From Variovorax sp. V93 (GTDB taxonomy: Bacteria; Pseudomonadota; Gammaproteobacteria; Burkholderiales; Burkholderiaceae_C): a stretch of DNA of 64,000 nt. The DNA is taken from positions 62,001-126,000 of the forward strand of contig NZ_AP028669.1 of the NCBI RefSeq assembly GCF_041154485.1, given 5' to 3'. The first letter of the stretch is position 1. Each line of letters begins with the position of its first letter. Shown here piece by piece: positions 26,694 to 35,178 of this stretch. A model generated the notes under the pieces. The model was not told the DNA's origin. It searched no databases and saw only the letters and a program-made list of their open reading frames with translations. Both the position numbers and the translations under genes were made by a program.

Positions 26694-28244
26694 CTAGAGG
26701 CCGAGGTGGGCGAGCACGCCGGGGCTCGCCTGGACGGCGCTGCGGCGATGGTAGAAGTCCAGCGCGCGCAGGCCGCCAAGCTCGGCGCCGCCGCCCGCGC
26801 GGCCCGGACCGCCGTGCAGCGACATCGGCATCACGTTGCCGTGGCCGGTGTGGGCCTGTGCCACCTCGGGCGAGATCACGTGCACGCGGCCGTGGCTCGG
26901 CGCGACGGCGAGTGCGGCTTGCGCCAGCGCGGCGTCGTCGCCGCCATAGAGCGAAGTCACGAGCGAGCCCTGGCCACGGTGTGCCAGCGCGATGCCGTGC
27001 GCCAAATCGCGGTACGGCAGCAGCGTGGCGACCGGCCCGAACACTTCCACGTCATGCACGCGCTGCGCCGCATCGGCATCGCGCGCGCCCAGCAGCACGG
27101 GGCCGATGCAGGCGGCCACGGACGGTTCGGCATCGATCAGCGGCGTGTTGCGGCCGTCGTACAGCAGGCTGGCCTGCGCAGACAGTGCCTCCAGGCCTTC
27201 GCTCACGGCCTTCATCTGCGCCCGGCTCACGAGCGCACCCATGCGCACGCTCTCGTTGCGCGGATTGCCGACCGTGATGCCCGCGAGCTTGGCGCTGATG
27301 GCTTCGGCCGCCGCGTCATAGAGCTCGGCCGGCACGAGGATGCGGCGGATCGCGGTGCACTTCTGGCCCGATTTCACCGTCATCTCGCGCACCACTTCGC
27401 GCACGAGCAGGTTGAAGGCCTCGCTGCCGGGGGCGGCGCCGGGCAGCAGCAAGGCGCTGTTGAGGCTGTCGGCCTCGATGTTCGCGCGCACCGAGCGCCC
27501 GGCCACGGCGGCGTGCGAGCGGATCACCGCGGCGGTCTCGGCCGAGCCGGTGAAAGAGACCACGTCGAAGGGCTGGAGCTGGTCCATCAGGCCGGCCGAG
27601 CTGCCGCAGATGACGGAGAGTGCGCCGGCGGGTAGCACGCCCGCATCGACCACGTCCCGCACCATGCGCTGCGTGAGCCAGGCGGTGGCCGTGGCGGGCT
27701 TCACGATCACGGGCACGCCAGAGAGCAGCGCCGGCGCGGCTTTTTCCCACAGGCCCCATGAGGGGAAATTGAAGGCATTGATGAAAAGCGCCACGCCGTG
27801 CGTCGGCACCTGCAGGTGCTGCGACTGGAACACCGGCTCCTTGCCGAGCTTGACCGCGTCGCCGTCGCGCAGCGCGCGCACGTCGCCGAGCGCATCGCCC
27901 CACTTCGCGTACTGGCCCAGCGTGAAGATCGCGCCGTCGATGTCGACGGCTGAATCGTTCTTCACCGTGCCGGAGTTCGCGGTGGCGATCTCGTAGTAGG
28001 CATCGCGGTTCGCCTGCAGCACCTTCACGATGGCGCCGAGCAGCCCGGCACGCTCGCGGTAGCTGAGGGCGCGCAGCGCGCGGCCGCCCTGTTCGCGCGC
28101 AAAGGCAAAGGCGGCGGCCAGGTCGAGGCCGGAGGCGTCGACGCGCACGAGCTCGGTGCCCAGCACCGGGTCGAAGAGCGGCGTGCCGGCGCCCGATCCG
28201 CCTTGCCAGCGGCCGGCGATGTAATTGGGGAGGAGTTCGGTCAT
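26694..28244 (-). CDS. boxD: 3,4-dehydroadipyl-CoA semialdehyde dehydrogenase
   Basis: A 516-residue aldehyde dehydrogenase that oxidises the ring-opened box-pathway product to 3,4-dehydroadipyl-CoA with NADP+. It has the Rossmann/aldehyde region FINAFNFPSWGLWEKAAPAL, VSFTGSAETA, NIEADSLNSALLLPG with the general-base Glu, and the catalytic Cys in KSGQKCTAIRRILVP. EVFGPVATLLPY and a C-terminal HGGPGRAGGG segment are typical of BoxD and the related PaaZ/MaoC-linked ALDH group. The start at 28244 overlaps the DUF4863 stop (ATGA). Confidence 0.92.
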   Translation of the reverse strand: MTELLPNYIAGRWQGGSGAGTPLFDPVLGTELVRVDASGLDLAAAFAFAREQGGRALRALSYRERAGLLGAIVKVLQANRDAYYEIATANSGTVKNDSAVDIDGAIFTLGQYAKWGDALGDVRALRDGDAVKLGKEPVFQSQHLQVPTHGVALFINAFNFPSWGLWEKAAPALLSGVPVIVKPATATAWLTQRMVRDVVDAGVLPAGALSVICGSSAGLMDQLQPFDVVSFTGSAETAAVIRSHAAVAGRSVRANIEADSLNSALLLPGAAPGSEAFNLLVREVVREMTVKSGQKCTAIRRILVPAELYDAAAEAISAKLAGITVGNPRNESVRMGALVSRAQMKAVSEGLEALSAQASLLYDGRNTPLIDAEPSVAACIGPVLLGARDADAAQRVHDVEVFGPVATLLPYRDLAHGIALAHRGQGSLVTSLYGGDDAALAQAALAVAPSHGRVHVISPEVAQAHTGHGNVMPMSLHGGPGRAGGGAELGGLRALDFYHRRSAVQASPGVLAHLGL

Positions 28245-28714
28245 GCGGTGAACTTGATCTGCCCTTCGGGCAGGAGATAGAGAACCAGGGCGCGGCCGTT
28301 CGCCACGGTCGGCTGGTGCGCGGTGCCCGGCCCGTAGACGCAGCAGCCCGCGGGCCGGCCGTCGAAGGTGGCGCCGGGGCTGCCTTCGAGCGGCATGATC
28401 AGGTCGATCTCGCCGTTCGGATGGGTGTGGTGCGGCCCCGCGATGTCCTGCATGTCGACCACGTCGACCGAGAAGCGGTGCAGCGCGTCCTCGGCCTTGA
28501 ACACGCGGCCGTAGCGGATGCCGCCGCCTTCGCGCTCGCACAGCCAGCCTTCGGCCACGCCGCCGATGCAGGCCTGGCGCAGCGCCTCGAAGCGCGCGCT
28601 GCCCGCGCCATGGGTGGCGTTGAGCCACTGGTCGAGTTGTTCATCGAGCGGCCGGCCGGCGATTTCGGCGGCCAGGCCGGCAATCAACTGATGAAATGCT
28701 TCCTTGCTGGACAT
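28241..28714 (-). CDS. DUF4863/PnbB-like cupin-type protein of the box cluster
   Basis: A 157-residue protein that is the first gene of the minus-strand box operon. The C-terminal half looks like a small cupin: GPHHTHPNGEIDLIMPLEG carries His and Glu in cupin-like spacing, followed by GCCVYGPGTAHQPTV. The family (DUF4863) contains 4-hydroxylaminobenzoate lyase PnbB, as I recall it. Members also sit in box clusters where nitrobenzoate degradation is not expected, so its role here is unknown. It may sense or process a reactive benzoyl-CoA intermediate. ATG 28714 is preceded by the divergent promoter with boxR. Confidence 0.72.
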   Translation of the reverse strand: MSSKEAFHQLIAGLAAEIAGRPLDEQLDQWLNATHGAGSARFEALRQACIGGVAEGWLCEREGGGIRYGRVFKAEDALHRFSVDVVDMQDIAGPHHTHPNGEIDLIMPLEGSPGATFDGRPAGCCVYGPGTAHQPTVANGRALVLYLLPEGQIKFTA

Positions 28715-28796
28715 TGGCGGGCTTCCTTTTTGGAGGCTGGCTGGCAGGGTGAATGGCTCAGCGAACTTTTGGACTACCTTGCAGGATTGGTGCGCG

Positions 28797-28810
28797 TGCA
28801 GTATCTTGCT
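28797..28810. promoter_or_regulatory. Candidate BoxR site 1 (TGCA-N6-TGCT)
   Basis: TGCAGTATCTTGCT matches the TGCA-N6-TGCA operator described for BoxR/BzdR regulators in 7 of the 8 defined positions. It lies just downstream of the -10 of the predicted minus-strand promoter, near the expected transcription start, a repressor-like position. Confidence 0.6.
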
Positions 28811-28819
28811 TGTGGCCGA

Positions 28820-28848
28820 ACAATAAGCATCGACTCCATGGGTGTCAA
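28820..28848 (-). promoter_or_regulatory. Predicted sigma-70 promoter of the minus-strand box operon
   Basis: On the minus strand, a perfect -35 TTGACA (28848-28843) is followed after exactly 17 bp by TATTGT (28825-28820). It is oriented toward DUF4863, boxD and bclA. Candidate BoxR sites lie on both sides of it (28797-28810 and 28848-28861). Confidence 0.65.
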
Positions 28849-28858
28849 GCAATATAGT
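28830..28858 (+). promoter_or_regulatory. Predicted boxR promoter
   Basis: TCGACT (28830-28835), a weak -35, and TATAGT (28853-28858), a good -10, are separated by 17 bp and read toward boxR. The -10 lies within the candidate BoxR site at 28848-28861, consistent with autorepression. Confidence 0.5.
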
Positions 28859-28861
28859 GCA
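28848..28861. promoter_or_regulatory. Candidate BoxR site 2 (AGCA-N6-TGCA)
   Basis: AGCAATATAGTGCA reads on the minus strand as TGCA-N6-TGCT, the same variant as site 1 in opposite orientation. It covers the -10 of the boxR promoter and touches the -35 of the minus-strand promoter, so one bound dimer could affect both. Confidence 0.6.
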
Positions 28862-28914
28862 TCTATGGTGTTTACCCTGAGCGCGCACAATCCCGGCCAA
28901 GAACGAGGACATGC

Positions 28915-29862
28915 ATGAACGAGCACGTAGACGCGGTGCTGGCCCCCGCGCCCGAAGAAGGCCACCGCGCCGGCAACCCGGCGGCACCGGCCGCGGAGGC
29001 CAAGAATCCATTGCTGGCGGCATTGGGCGAGCGCGTGCGCAACCTGCGCGCGCAGCGCGGCCTCACGCGCAAGGCGGTGGCCATTGCGGCCGACGTGTCG
29101 GAGCGGCACCTGGCCAATCTCGAATACGGCATCGGCAATGCGTCGATCCTGGTGCTGCAGCAGGTGGCTGGCGCGCTGCATTGTTCGCTGGCCGAGCTGG
29201 TCGGCGACGTGACCACCAGTTCGCCCGAATGGCTGCTGATCCGCGAGCTGCTCGAGAACCGCAGCGAGGCCGACCTGCGCCGCGTGCGCGTGGCGGTGGG
29301 TGAGTTGCTGGGCACGGCCTCGGTCGATCCGGCGCGCCACCGCCGCATCGCGCTCGTGGGCCTGCGCGGCGCGGGCAAGTCGACGCTCGGCCAGATGCTG
29401 GCCGACGACCTCGACGTGCCCTTCGTGGAGCTGAGCCGCGACATCGAGAAGCTCGCGGGCTGCAGCGTGCGCGAGATCCACGACCTCTATGGCACCAATG
29501 CCTACCGCCGCTACGAGCGCCGCGCGCTCGAGGAAACCATCCAGATCTACGGCGAGGTGGTCATCGCCACGCCGGGCGGCATCGTCTCGGACCCGGCCAC
29601 CTTCAACGAATTGCTCGCGCACTGCACCACCGTGTGGCTGCAGGCCGCGCCCGAGGAGCACATGGGCCGCGTGGCCGCCCAGGGCGACACCCGCCCCATG
29701 GCGGCCAGCAAGGAAGCCATGGAAGACCTGCGCCGCATCCTGAACGGCCGCGCCGCCTTCTATTCGAAGGCCGATCTCTCGGTGGACACCAGCGGCAAGA
29801 CGCTGGCGCAGAGCTTCCAGGCGCTGCGCGCCGTGGCGCGCCAGTCCATGGGGATTGCCTAG
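28915..29862 (+). CDS. boxR: BoxR, benzoyl-CoA-responsive regulator (HTH fused to shikimate kinase-like domain)
   Basis: A 315-residue fusion. Residues about 35-97 are an HTH_3/XRE-type DNA-binding domain (LGERVRNLRAQRGLTRKAVA, SERHLANLEYG). Residues about 140-310 are a shikimate kinase-like domain with an intact P-loop GLRGAGKS (149-156). In BoxR/BzdR proteins this domain senses benzoyl-CoA and the regulator represses box genes until it binds. The gene is divergent from DUF4863-boxD-bclA and precedes boxCBA. Its stop is followed after 3 bp by a family 1 repeat. A real shikimate kinase role is rejected because of the fused HTH and the context. Confidence 0.93.
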   Translation: MNEHVDAVLAPAPEEGHRAGNPAAPAAEAKNPLLAALGERVRNLRAQRGLTRKAVAIAADVSERHLANLEYGIGNASILVLQQVAGALHCSLAELVGDVTTSSPEWLLIRELLENRSEADLRRVRVAVGELLGTASVDPARHRRIALVGLRGAGKSTLGQMLADDLDVPFVELSRDIEKLAGCSVREIHDLYGTNAYRRYERRALEETIQIYGEVVIATPGGIVSDPATFNELLAHCTTVWLQAAPEEHMGRVAAQGDTRPMAASKEAMEDLRRILNGRAAFYSKADLSVDTSGKTLAQSFQALRAVARQSMGIA

Positions 29863-29865
29863 GCT

Positions 29866-29955
29866 CGCCCCCAGTCTTCGCGCACTTTGTGTCGCTACGC
29901 CAACCCCCTACCGGGGGCAACACCAGCGGCCCGGCAAAGCCGGTTCCGCGGTGTT
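29866..29955 (+). repeat. Dispersed intergenic repeat, family 1, copy B
   Basis: About 90 bp starting 3 bp after the boxR stop. It holds the same three dyads as copies A and C, and is nearly identical to copy C across the CAACACCAGCGGCCCGGCAA section. Its orientation relative to transcription is the same as in the other copies. It fills much of the boxR-boxC gap. Confidence 0.75.
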
Positions 29956-30020
29956 CGCTGGAAAAAAGGCCGCCTCAATGTCTGGCCATGCCTGAAATCT
30001 GAAAAAAAGAGATTCAGGCA

Positions 30021-30052
30021 TTGACTTGCCTGTTCGCATGCAGCATGATGCA
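30021..30052 (+). promoter_or_regulatory. boxC promoter with overlapping BoxR operator
   Basis: TTGACT (30021-30026) and CATGAT (30044-30049) form a -35/-10 pair with 17-bp spacing. A perfect TGCAGCATGATGCA (TGCA-N6-TGCA, 30039-30052) lies exactly over the -10, as expected for repression by BoxR. A further TGCA half-site is at 30072-30075. The boxC start codon is at 30118. Confidence 0.72.
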
Positions 30053-30117
30053 TGTCATCGGAACCGGAGTGTGCATTATTTTTCCGGTTTACATCTGCCC
30101 CCACAGGAGACTTCCGT

Positions 30118-31794
30118 ATGACCGAGACCACGACCCTTCAGGCGCCCCCGCGCGTCGACTACCGCATCGAACCCGCGCAATACAGGCACTGGAAGCTCAG
30201 CTTCGAAGGCCCGGTGGCGCGGCTGGTGCTCGACATCGCGGAAGACGGCGGCATCCGCCCCGGCTACAAGCTCAAGCTCAACAGCTACGACCTGGGCGTG
30301 GACATCGAGCTCAACGACGCGCTCAACCGCGTGCGCTTCGAGCATCCCGAGGTGCGCAGCGTGATCGTCACCAGCGGCAAGGACCGCATCTTCTGCTCGG
30401 GCGCCAACATCTTCATGCTCGGCGTCTCGAGCCATGCCTGGAAGGTGAACTTCTGCAAGTTCACCAACGAGACGCGCAACGGCATCGAGGATTCGTCGAA
30501 GCATTCGGGCCTGAAGTTCATCGCGGCCGTGAACGGCGCCTGCGCCGGCGGCGGCTACGAGCTGGCGCTGGCCTGCGACGAGATCCTGCTGGTGGACGAC
30601 CGCTCTTCCGCCGTCTCGCTGCCCGAAGTGCCGCTGCTCGGCGTGCTGCCCGGCACCGGCGGCCTGACCCGCGTGACCGACAAGCGCCATGTGCGCCATG
30701 ACCTGGCCGACATCTTCTGCACCAGCGTCGAAGGCGTGCGCGGCCAGCGCGCGGTCGAATGGCGCCTGGTCGATGCCGTGGCCAAGCCCGCGCAGTTCGC
30801 CGCCGCCGTGCAGGAGCGTGCTGCGCAGCTCGCCGCTGCGAGCGACCGCCCCGCCAGCGGCAAGGGCGTGGCGCTGACCCGGCTCGAACGCACCGACAGC
30901 GCCGACGGCATCGCCTATTCGCACGTCGACGTGAAGATCGACCGCAGCAAGCGCACCGCCACCCTCACCGTCAAGGCACCCGCGGGCACGCAGCCCGCGG
31001 ACATTGCCGCCATCGAAGCGGCGGGCGCCGCGTGGTGGCCGCTGGCCGTGTGCCGCGAGCTCGACGACGCGATCCTCAACCTGCGCACCAACGAGCTCGA
31101 CATCGGCACCTGGCTGCTCAAGACCGAGGGCGACGCGCAGGCCGTGCTCGCATCGGACGCCCTGATGCTCGCCCACAAGGACCACTGGCTGGTGCGCGAG
31201 ACCATCGGCGCGCTACGCCGCACGCTGGCGCGGCTGGACGTGTCGTCGCGCAGCCTGTTTGCGCTGGTCGAGGCGGGCTCCTGCTTTGCCGGCACCTTGG
31301 CCGAGCTGGCCTTTGCCGCCGACCGCAGCTATATGCTCGCGCTGCCCGACGATGCCGCGCGCGCACCGAAGCTCGTGCTCAACGAATTCAACTTCGGCTT
31401 CTTCCCGATGGTGAACGACCAGAGCCGCCTGCAGCGCCGCTTCTACGAAGAGGCCGCGCCGCTGGACGCCGCCCGCGCCGCCGCCGGCCAGCCGCTCGAT
31501 GCCGACGAGGCACTGAAGCTCGGCCTCGTCACCGCCGCGCCCGACGACATCGACTGGGACGACGAGATCCGCATCGCCGTCGAGGAGCGCGCCGCCATGT
31601 CGCCCGATGCACTCACCGGCCTGGAAGCCAACCTGCGCTTCGCAAGCCGGGAGAACATGGCCACCCGCATCTTCGGCCGGCTCACCGCCTGGCAGAACTG
31701 GATCTTCAACCGCCCCAACGCCGTCGGCGAGAAGGGCGCGCTCAAGGTCTACGGCACCGGCGAGAAAGCCGGCTTCGACTTGAACCGCGTTTGA
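30118..31794 (+). CDS. boxC: Benzoyl-CoA-dihydrodiol lyase (2,3-epoxybenzoyl-CoA dihydrolase)
   Basis: A 558-residue crotonase-superfamily protein that hydrolyses and opens the ring of 2,3-epoxybenzoyl-CoA, releasing formate and the dehydroadipyl-CoA semialdehyde. The crotonase core is recognisable at VIVTSGKDRIFCSGANIFML (about residues 82-101) and AAVNGACAGGGYELALACDE, where the oxyanion hole forms. LLGVLPGTGGLTRVTDKR is typical of BoxC. A second half with a degenerate crotonase-like segment accounts for the double length, as in known BoxC. ATG 30118 was chosen because CAGGAG lies upstream and the earlier frame overlaps the promoter/operator. It starts the boxCBA operon. Confidence 0.95.
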   Translation: MTETTTLQAPPRVDYRIEPAQYRHWKLSFEGPVARLVLDIAEDGGIRPGYKLKLNSYDLGVDIELNDALNRVRFEHPEVRSVIVTSGKDRIFCSGANIFMLGVSSHAWKVNFCKFTNETRNGIEDSSKHSGLKFIAAVNGACAGGGYELALACDEILLVDDRSSAVSLPEVPLLGVLPGTGGLTRVTDKRHVRHDLADIFCTSVEGVRGQRAVEWRLVDAVAKPAQFAAAVQERAAQLAAASDRPASGKGVALTRLERTDSADGIAYSHVDVKIDRSKRTATLTVKAPAGTQPADIAAIEAAGAAWWPLAVCRELDDAILNLRTNELDIGTWLLKTEGDAQAVLASDALMLAHKDHWLVRETIGALRRTLARLDVSSRSLFALVEAGSCFAGTLAELAFAADRSYMLALPDDAARAPKLVLNEFNFGFFPMVNDQSRLQRRFYEEAAPLDAARAAAGQPLDADEALKLGLVTAAPDDIDWDDEIRIAVEERAAMSPDALTGLEANLRFASRENMATRIFGRLTAWQNWIFNRPNAVGEKGALKVYGTGEKAGFDLNRV

Positions 31795-31825
31795 ACTGGC
31801 AGCCTGAACAACCCAAGGAACAACG

Positions 31826-33253
31826 ATGAGCACGATCAACTACAGCGAGAAGATCCCCAACAACGTCAACCTCGGCGAAGACCGCACGCTGCAGCGCGCG
31901 CTCGAAGGCTGGCAGCCCAACTTCATCAACTGGTGGGACGACGTGGGCCCCGAAGGCTCGACCAACCACGAGGTCTACCTGCGCACGGCCGTGAGCGTCG
32001 ACCCGCAGGGCTGGGCCCAGTTCGGCCACGTGAAGATGCGCGACTACCGCTGGGGCATCTTCCTGAACCCCGGCGACGCCAACCGCGAAATCCACTTCGG
32101 CGACCACAAGGGCGAGAAGGCCTGGCAGGACGTGCCCGGCGAGCACCGCGCCAACCTGCGCCGCATCATCGTGACGCAGGGCGACACCGAGCCCGCCTCG
32201 GTCGAGCAGCAGCGTCACCTGGGCCTGACCGCGCCGAGTATGTACGACCTGCGCAACCTGTTCCAGATCAACGTGGAAGAGGGCCGCCACCTGTGGGCCA
32301 TGGTCTACCTGCTGCACAAGCACTTCGGCCGCGACGGCCGCGAGGAGGCCGAGGCGCTCTTGCAGCGCACCTCGGGCGACCAGGACAACCCGCGCATCCT
32401 GGGCGCCTTCAACGAGAAGACGCCCGACTGGCTGGCGTTCTTCATGTTCACCTACTTCACCGACCGCGACGGCAAGTTCCAGCTGGCCGCGCTGGCCGAG
32501 AGCGCCTTCGATCCGCTCGCGCGCACCACCAAGTTCATGCTGACCGAGGAAGCGCACCACATGTTCGTGGGCGAGAGCGGCGTGTCGCGCGTGCTCGCGC
32601 GCACCGCGCAGGTCATGAACGAGCTCAAGACGGACGACCCGCAGAAGGTGCGCGCGGCCGGCGCCATCGACCTGGGCACGATCCAGCGCTACCTGAACTT
32701 CCACTACAGCGTGACCATCGACCTGTTCGGCGCCGACCAGTCGAGCAACGCCGCCATCTTCTACAGCTCGGGCCTGAAGGGCCGTTACGAGGAAGGCAAG
32801 CGGGGCGACGACCACGTGCTCAAGGGCCAGACCTACAAGGTGCTGGAAGTGAAGGACGGCCAGCTCGTCGAGAAGGACGTGCCGATGCTCAACGCGCTCA
32901 ACGAAGTGCTGCGCGACGACTTCATCAAGGACTCGGTGGCCGGCGTCGGCCGCTGGAACAAGGTGCTCGAGAAGGCCGGCATTCCGACCCGCCTGACCGT
33001 GCCGCACAAGGCCTTCAACCGCCAGATCGGTGCGCTCGCCGGCATCAAGATGTCGCCCGAGGGCCGCGTGGTGAACGACATGGAATGGGCCGCCAAGCGC
33101 GATGAATGGCTGCCGAGCGCCGAAGACTTCGCTTTCGTGGCATCGTTGATGGGCCGCGTGGTCGAGCCGGGCAAGTTCGCGGGCTGGATCTCGCCGCCGG
33201 TGATGGGCATCAACCGCCAGCCGGTGGATTTCGAGTACGTGCGTTTCGGCTGA
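31826..33253 (+). CDS. boxB: Benzoyl-CoA 2,3-epoxidase, diiron oxygenase subunit
   Basis: A 475-residue diiron oxygenase component that, with BoxA, converts benzoyl-CoA to 2,3-epoxybenzoyl-CoA using O2 and NADPH. Candidate iron ligands are all present, two positions later than the numbers I recall for Azoarcus evansii BoxB: Glu122 (TEPASVEQQ), Glu152 and His155 (EEGRHLW), Asp213 (YFTDRDGKF), Glu242 and His245 (TEEAHHMF). The N-terminal [20 protein letters not shown] is a strong BoxB signature. It follows boxC after 31 bp. A family 2 repeat separates it from boxA. Confidence 0.96.
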   Translation: MSTINYSEKIPNNVNLGEDRTLQRALEGWQPNFINWWDDVGPEGSTNHEVYLRTAVSVDPQGWAQFGHVKMRDYRWGIFLNPGDANREIHFGDHKGEKAWQDVPGEHRANLRRIIVTQGDTEPASVEQQRHLGLTAPSMYDLRNLFQINVEEGRHLWAMVYLLHKHFGRDGREEAEALLQRTSGDQDNPRILGAFNEKTPDWLAFFMFTYFTDRDGKFQLAALAESAFDPLARTTKFMLTEEAHHMFVGESGVSRVLARTAQVMNELKTDDPQKVRAAGAIDLGTIQRYLNFHYSVTIDLFGADQSSNAAIFYSSGLKGRYEEGKRGDDHVLKGQTYKVLEVKDGQLVEKDVPMLNALNEVLRDDFIKDSVAGVGRWNKVLEKAGIPTRLTVPHKAFNRQIGALAGIKMSPEGRVVNDMEWAAKRDEWLPSAEDFAFVASLMGRVVEPGKFAGWISPPVMGINRQPVDFEYVRFG

Positions 33254-33266
33254 TTGGTATTGGTAT

Positions 33267-33366
33267 TGCTCCTTCCCCTTCCGGGGGAAGGCTGGGATGG
33301 GGGCAGCAGCGCGACCACGACAAGCGCCGCGGGCCCCCACCCAACCCTCCCCCGAAAGGGGAGGGC
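33267..33366. repeat. Dispersed intergenic repeat, family 2, copy 2
   Basis: A 100-bp element between boxB and boxA with the hairpin-forming ends CCTTCCCC/GGGGGAAGG and CCCTCCCC/GGGGAGGG. It starts 13 bp after the boxB stop and ends 4 bp before the boxA ribosome-binding site (AGGAGA, 33371-33376). It may influence boxA translation or mRNA stability within the operon. Confidence 0.75.
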
Positions 33367-33383
33367 TTTCAGGAGAGAACAAC

Positions 33384-34676
33384 ATGGACATGGCCGTTGA
33401 AGCCGGAGTCATCAAGCAGCACCTGATCGACCCCGAGATCTGCATCCGCTGCAACACCTGCGAGGCCACCTGCCCCGTCAACGCGATCACGCACGACGAC
33501 AACAACTACGTCGTGCGGGCCGACGTCTGCAATGGCTGCATGGCCTGCATCTCGCCGTGCCCCACGGGTTCGATCGACAACTGGCGCACCATGCCGCTGG
33601 TGCGCGCCTACACGATCGAGGAACAGCTCAGCTGGGAATCGCTGCCCGCGGAGCTCACGCCCGAGGAGCTGGAAGCCGCCGGCGTGTCCGCCGAAGCGGC
33701 CGGCGATGCGGCCGCCGCCGTGCCCGCGCAGACCCAGGCGCAAGCCCAGGCCGCGGTCGAGTCCGTCGAGCCCGCCTTCAACTCCGCCCAGTACGGCGCC
33801 ACCGTGCCGCCCTGGTCGGCCGCGCACGCCTACACCAACCTCTTTGCGCCCAAGTCGCCGACCACGGCCACCGTGGTGGGCAACTTCAACTGCACCGAGG
33901 CCGGCTTCGACAGCGAGACCCACCACATCGTGCTCGACTTCGGCGTGGTGCCGTTCCCGGTGCTCGAAGGCCAGTCGATCGGCATCATTCCGCCGGGCGT
34001 CGATGCTACGGCCAAGCGCCACCATGCGCGCCAGTACTCGGTGGCCAGCCCGCGCAACGGCGAGCGGCCCGGCTACAACAACGTGTCGCTCACCGTGAAA
34101 CGCGTGACCGAGGACCACCAGGGCGACCCGGTGCGCGGCGTGTGCTCCAACTACGTCTGCGACCTGAAGGTGGGCGACACGGTGCAGGTGGTGGGGCCCT
34201 TCGGTTCCTCGTTCCTGATGCCGAACCATCCCAAGTCGCACATCGTGATGATCTGCACCGGCACCGGCAGCGCGCCGATGCGCGCCATGACCGAATGGCG
34301 CCGGCGCCTGCGCAAGAGCGGCAAGTTCGAAGGCGGCAAGCTCATGCTGTTCTTTGGCGCGCGCACCCAGCAGGAGCTGCCGTACTTCGGTCCGCTGCAG
34401 TCGCTGCCCAAGGACTTCATCGACATCAACCTCGCGTTCTCGCGCACGCCGGGCCAACCCAAGCGCTACGTGCAGGACCTGATGCGCGAGCGCGCCGCCG
34501 ACCTGGCCGCGCTGCTGAAGGACGGCGCGAGCCACTTCTACGTGTGCGGGCTCAAGAGCATGGAAGAAGGCGTGGTGCTCGCATTGCGCGACGTGGCGAA
34601 GGAAGCCGGGCTCGACTGGGACACCGTCGGCGCCGCATTGAAGCGCGAAGGCCGCCTGCACCTGGAGACGTATTAA
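33384..34676 (+). CDS. boxA: Benzoyl-CoA 2,3-epoxidase, reductase subunit
   Basis: A 430-residue reductase that passes electrons from NADPH through FAD and Fe-S clusters to BoxB. The N-terminus has two [4Fe-4S] motifs: Cys20, 23, 26, 30 ([12 protein letters not shown]) and Cys49, 52, 55, 59 ([12 protein letters not shown]). An Ala/Gln-rich linker (about 95-130) leads to a ferredoxin-NADP reductase-type module with the FAD motif [18 protein letters not shown] and the nucleotide motif [14 protein letters not shown]. It ends with the typical C-terminal LHLETY. ATG 33384 was chosen because of the AGGAGA site and because the ferredoxin domain begins right after it. Confidence 0.95.
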   Translation: MDMAVEAGVIKQHLIDPEICIRCNTCEATCPVNAITHDDNNYVVRADVCNGCMACISPCPTGSIDNWRTMPLVRAYTIEEQLSWESLPAELTPEELEAAGVSAEAAGDAAAAVPAQTQAQAQAAVESVEPAFNSAQYGATVPPWSAAHAYTNLFAPKSPTTATVVGNFNCTEAGFDSETHHIVLDFGVVPFPVLEGQSIGIIPPGVDATAKRHHARQYSVASPRNGERPGYNNVSLTVKRVTEDHQGDPVRGVCSNYVCDLKVGDTVQVVGPFGSSFLMPNHPKSHIVMICTGTGSAPMRAMTEWRRRLRKSGKFEGGKLMLFFGARTQQELPYFGPLQSLPKDFIDINLAFSRTPGQPKRYVQDLMRERAADLAALLKDGASHFYVCGLKSMEEGVVLALRDVAKEAGLDWDTVGAALKREGRLHLETY

Positions 34677-34686
34677 GCTGCGGCGA

Positions 34687-35127
34687 ATGAAGTTCGCCGA
34701 CTTCCACCCCGGCCAGGTCATCGAGGCCGGGCCTTATGTCGTGTCCGAAGCGGAGCTCGTCGGCTTTGCGCAGGCCTACGACCCGCAGTGGTTCCACACC
34801 GACGCCGTCGCCGCCGCGGACAGCGCCTTCGGCGGACTGATCGCGAGCGGCTGGCACACCTGCTCGATCGCGATGCGGCTCGTGGTTGATGCCGCACTCA
34901 GGGGCTCGGAGTCCTTTGCGTCGCCGGGACTCGAGCATGTGCGCTGGCCGCATCCGGTGCGGCCCGGCGATGCCTTGCGGCTGGTGGCCGACGTCATCGA
35001 GGCGCGGCGCTCCGAAAAACGGCCGACGCTCGGCATCCTGCGCTGGCGCTGGCGGCTCTTCAACCAGCGCGAGCTGATGGTGCTCGATGTCGAAGTGACG
35101 AGCCTGTTCAGGCTGGAAGCAAGTTAA
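34687..35127 (+). CDS. MaoC-like hot-dog hydratase/dehydratase
   Basis: A 146-residue MaoC-family protein. It has the hot-dog core SEAELVGFAQAYDPQWFHTD and FGGLIASGWHTCSIAMRL, where Asp and His of the hydratase motif lie (YDPQWFHTDAVAA). It is 10 bp downstream of boxA and is the last gene of the plus-strand operon, before a strong terminator. MaoC genes are often found in box clusters. A hydration step on the dehydroadipyl-CoA stage, or thioesterase-like protection, are possible roles. I cannot decide between them. Confidence 0.82.
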   Translation: MKFADFHPGQVIEAGPYVVSEAELVGFAQAYDPQWFHTDAVAAADSAFGGLIASGWHTCSIAMRLVVDAALRGSESFASPGLEHVRWPHPVRPGDALRLVADVIEARRSEKRPTLGILRWRWRLFNQRELMVLDVEVTSLFRLEAS

Positions 35128-35163
35128 AAAAGCCCGCGGCGCATCGCACCGCGGGCTTCTTTC
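35126..35163. terminator. Rho-independent terminator (bidirectional)
   Basis: AAGCCCGCGG (35130-35139) and CCGCGGGCTT (35149-35158) form a perfect 10-bp stem with a 9-base loop, with A residues before and T-rich sequence after. It ends the boxCBA-maoC operon and, in reverse, the convergent secreted-protein gene at 35179. Confidence 0.88.
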
Positions 35164-35178
35164 CCTGAGCGAAGTGCT

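Noticed and set aside
28915..29862. Shikimate kinase gene
   Set aside because: The kinase-like domain is fused to an HTH domain and lies within the box cluster, which is the BoxR architecture.
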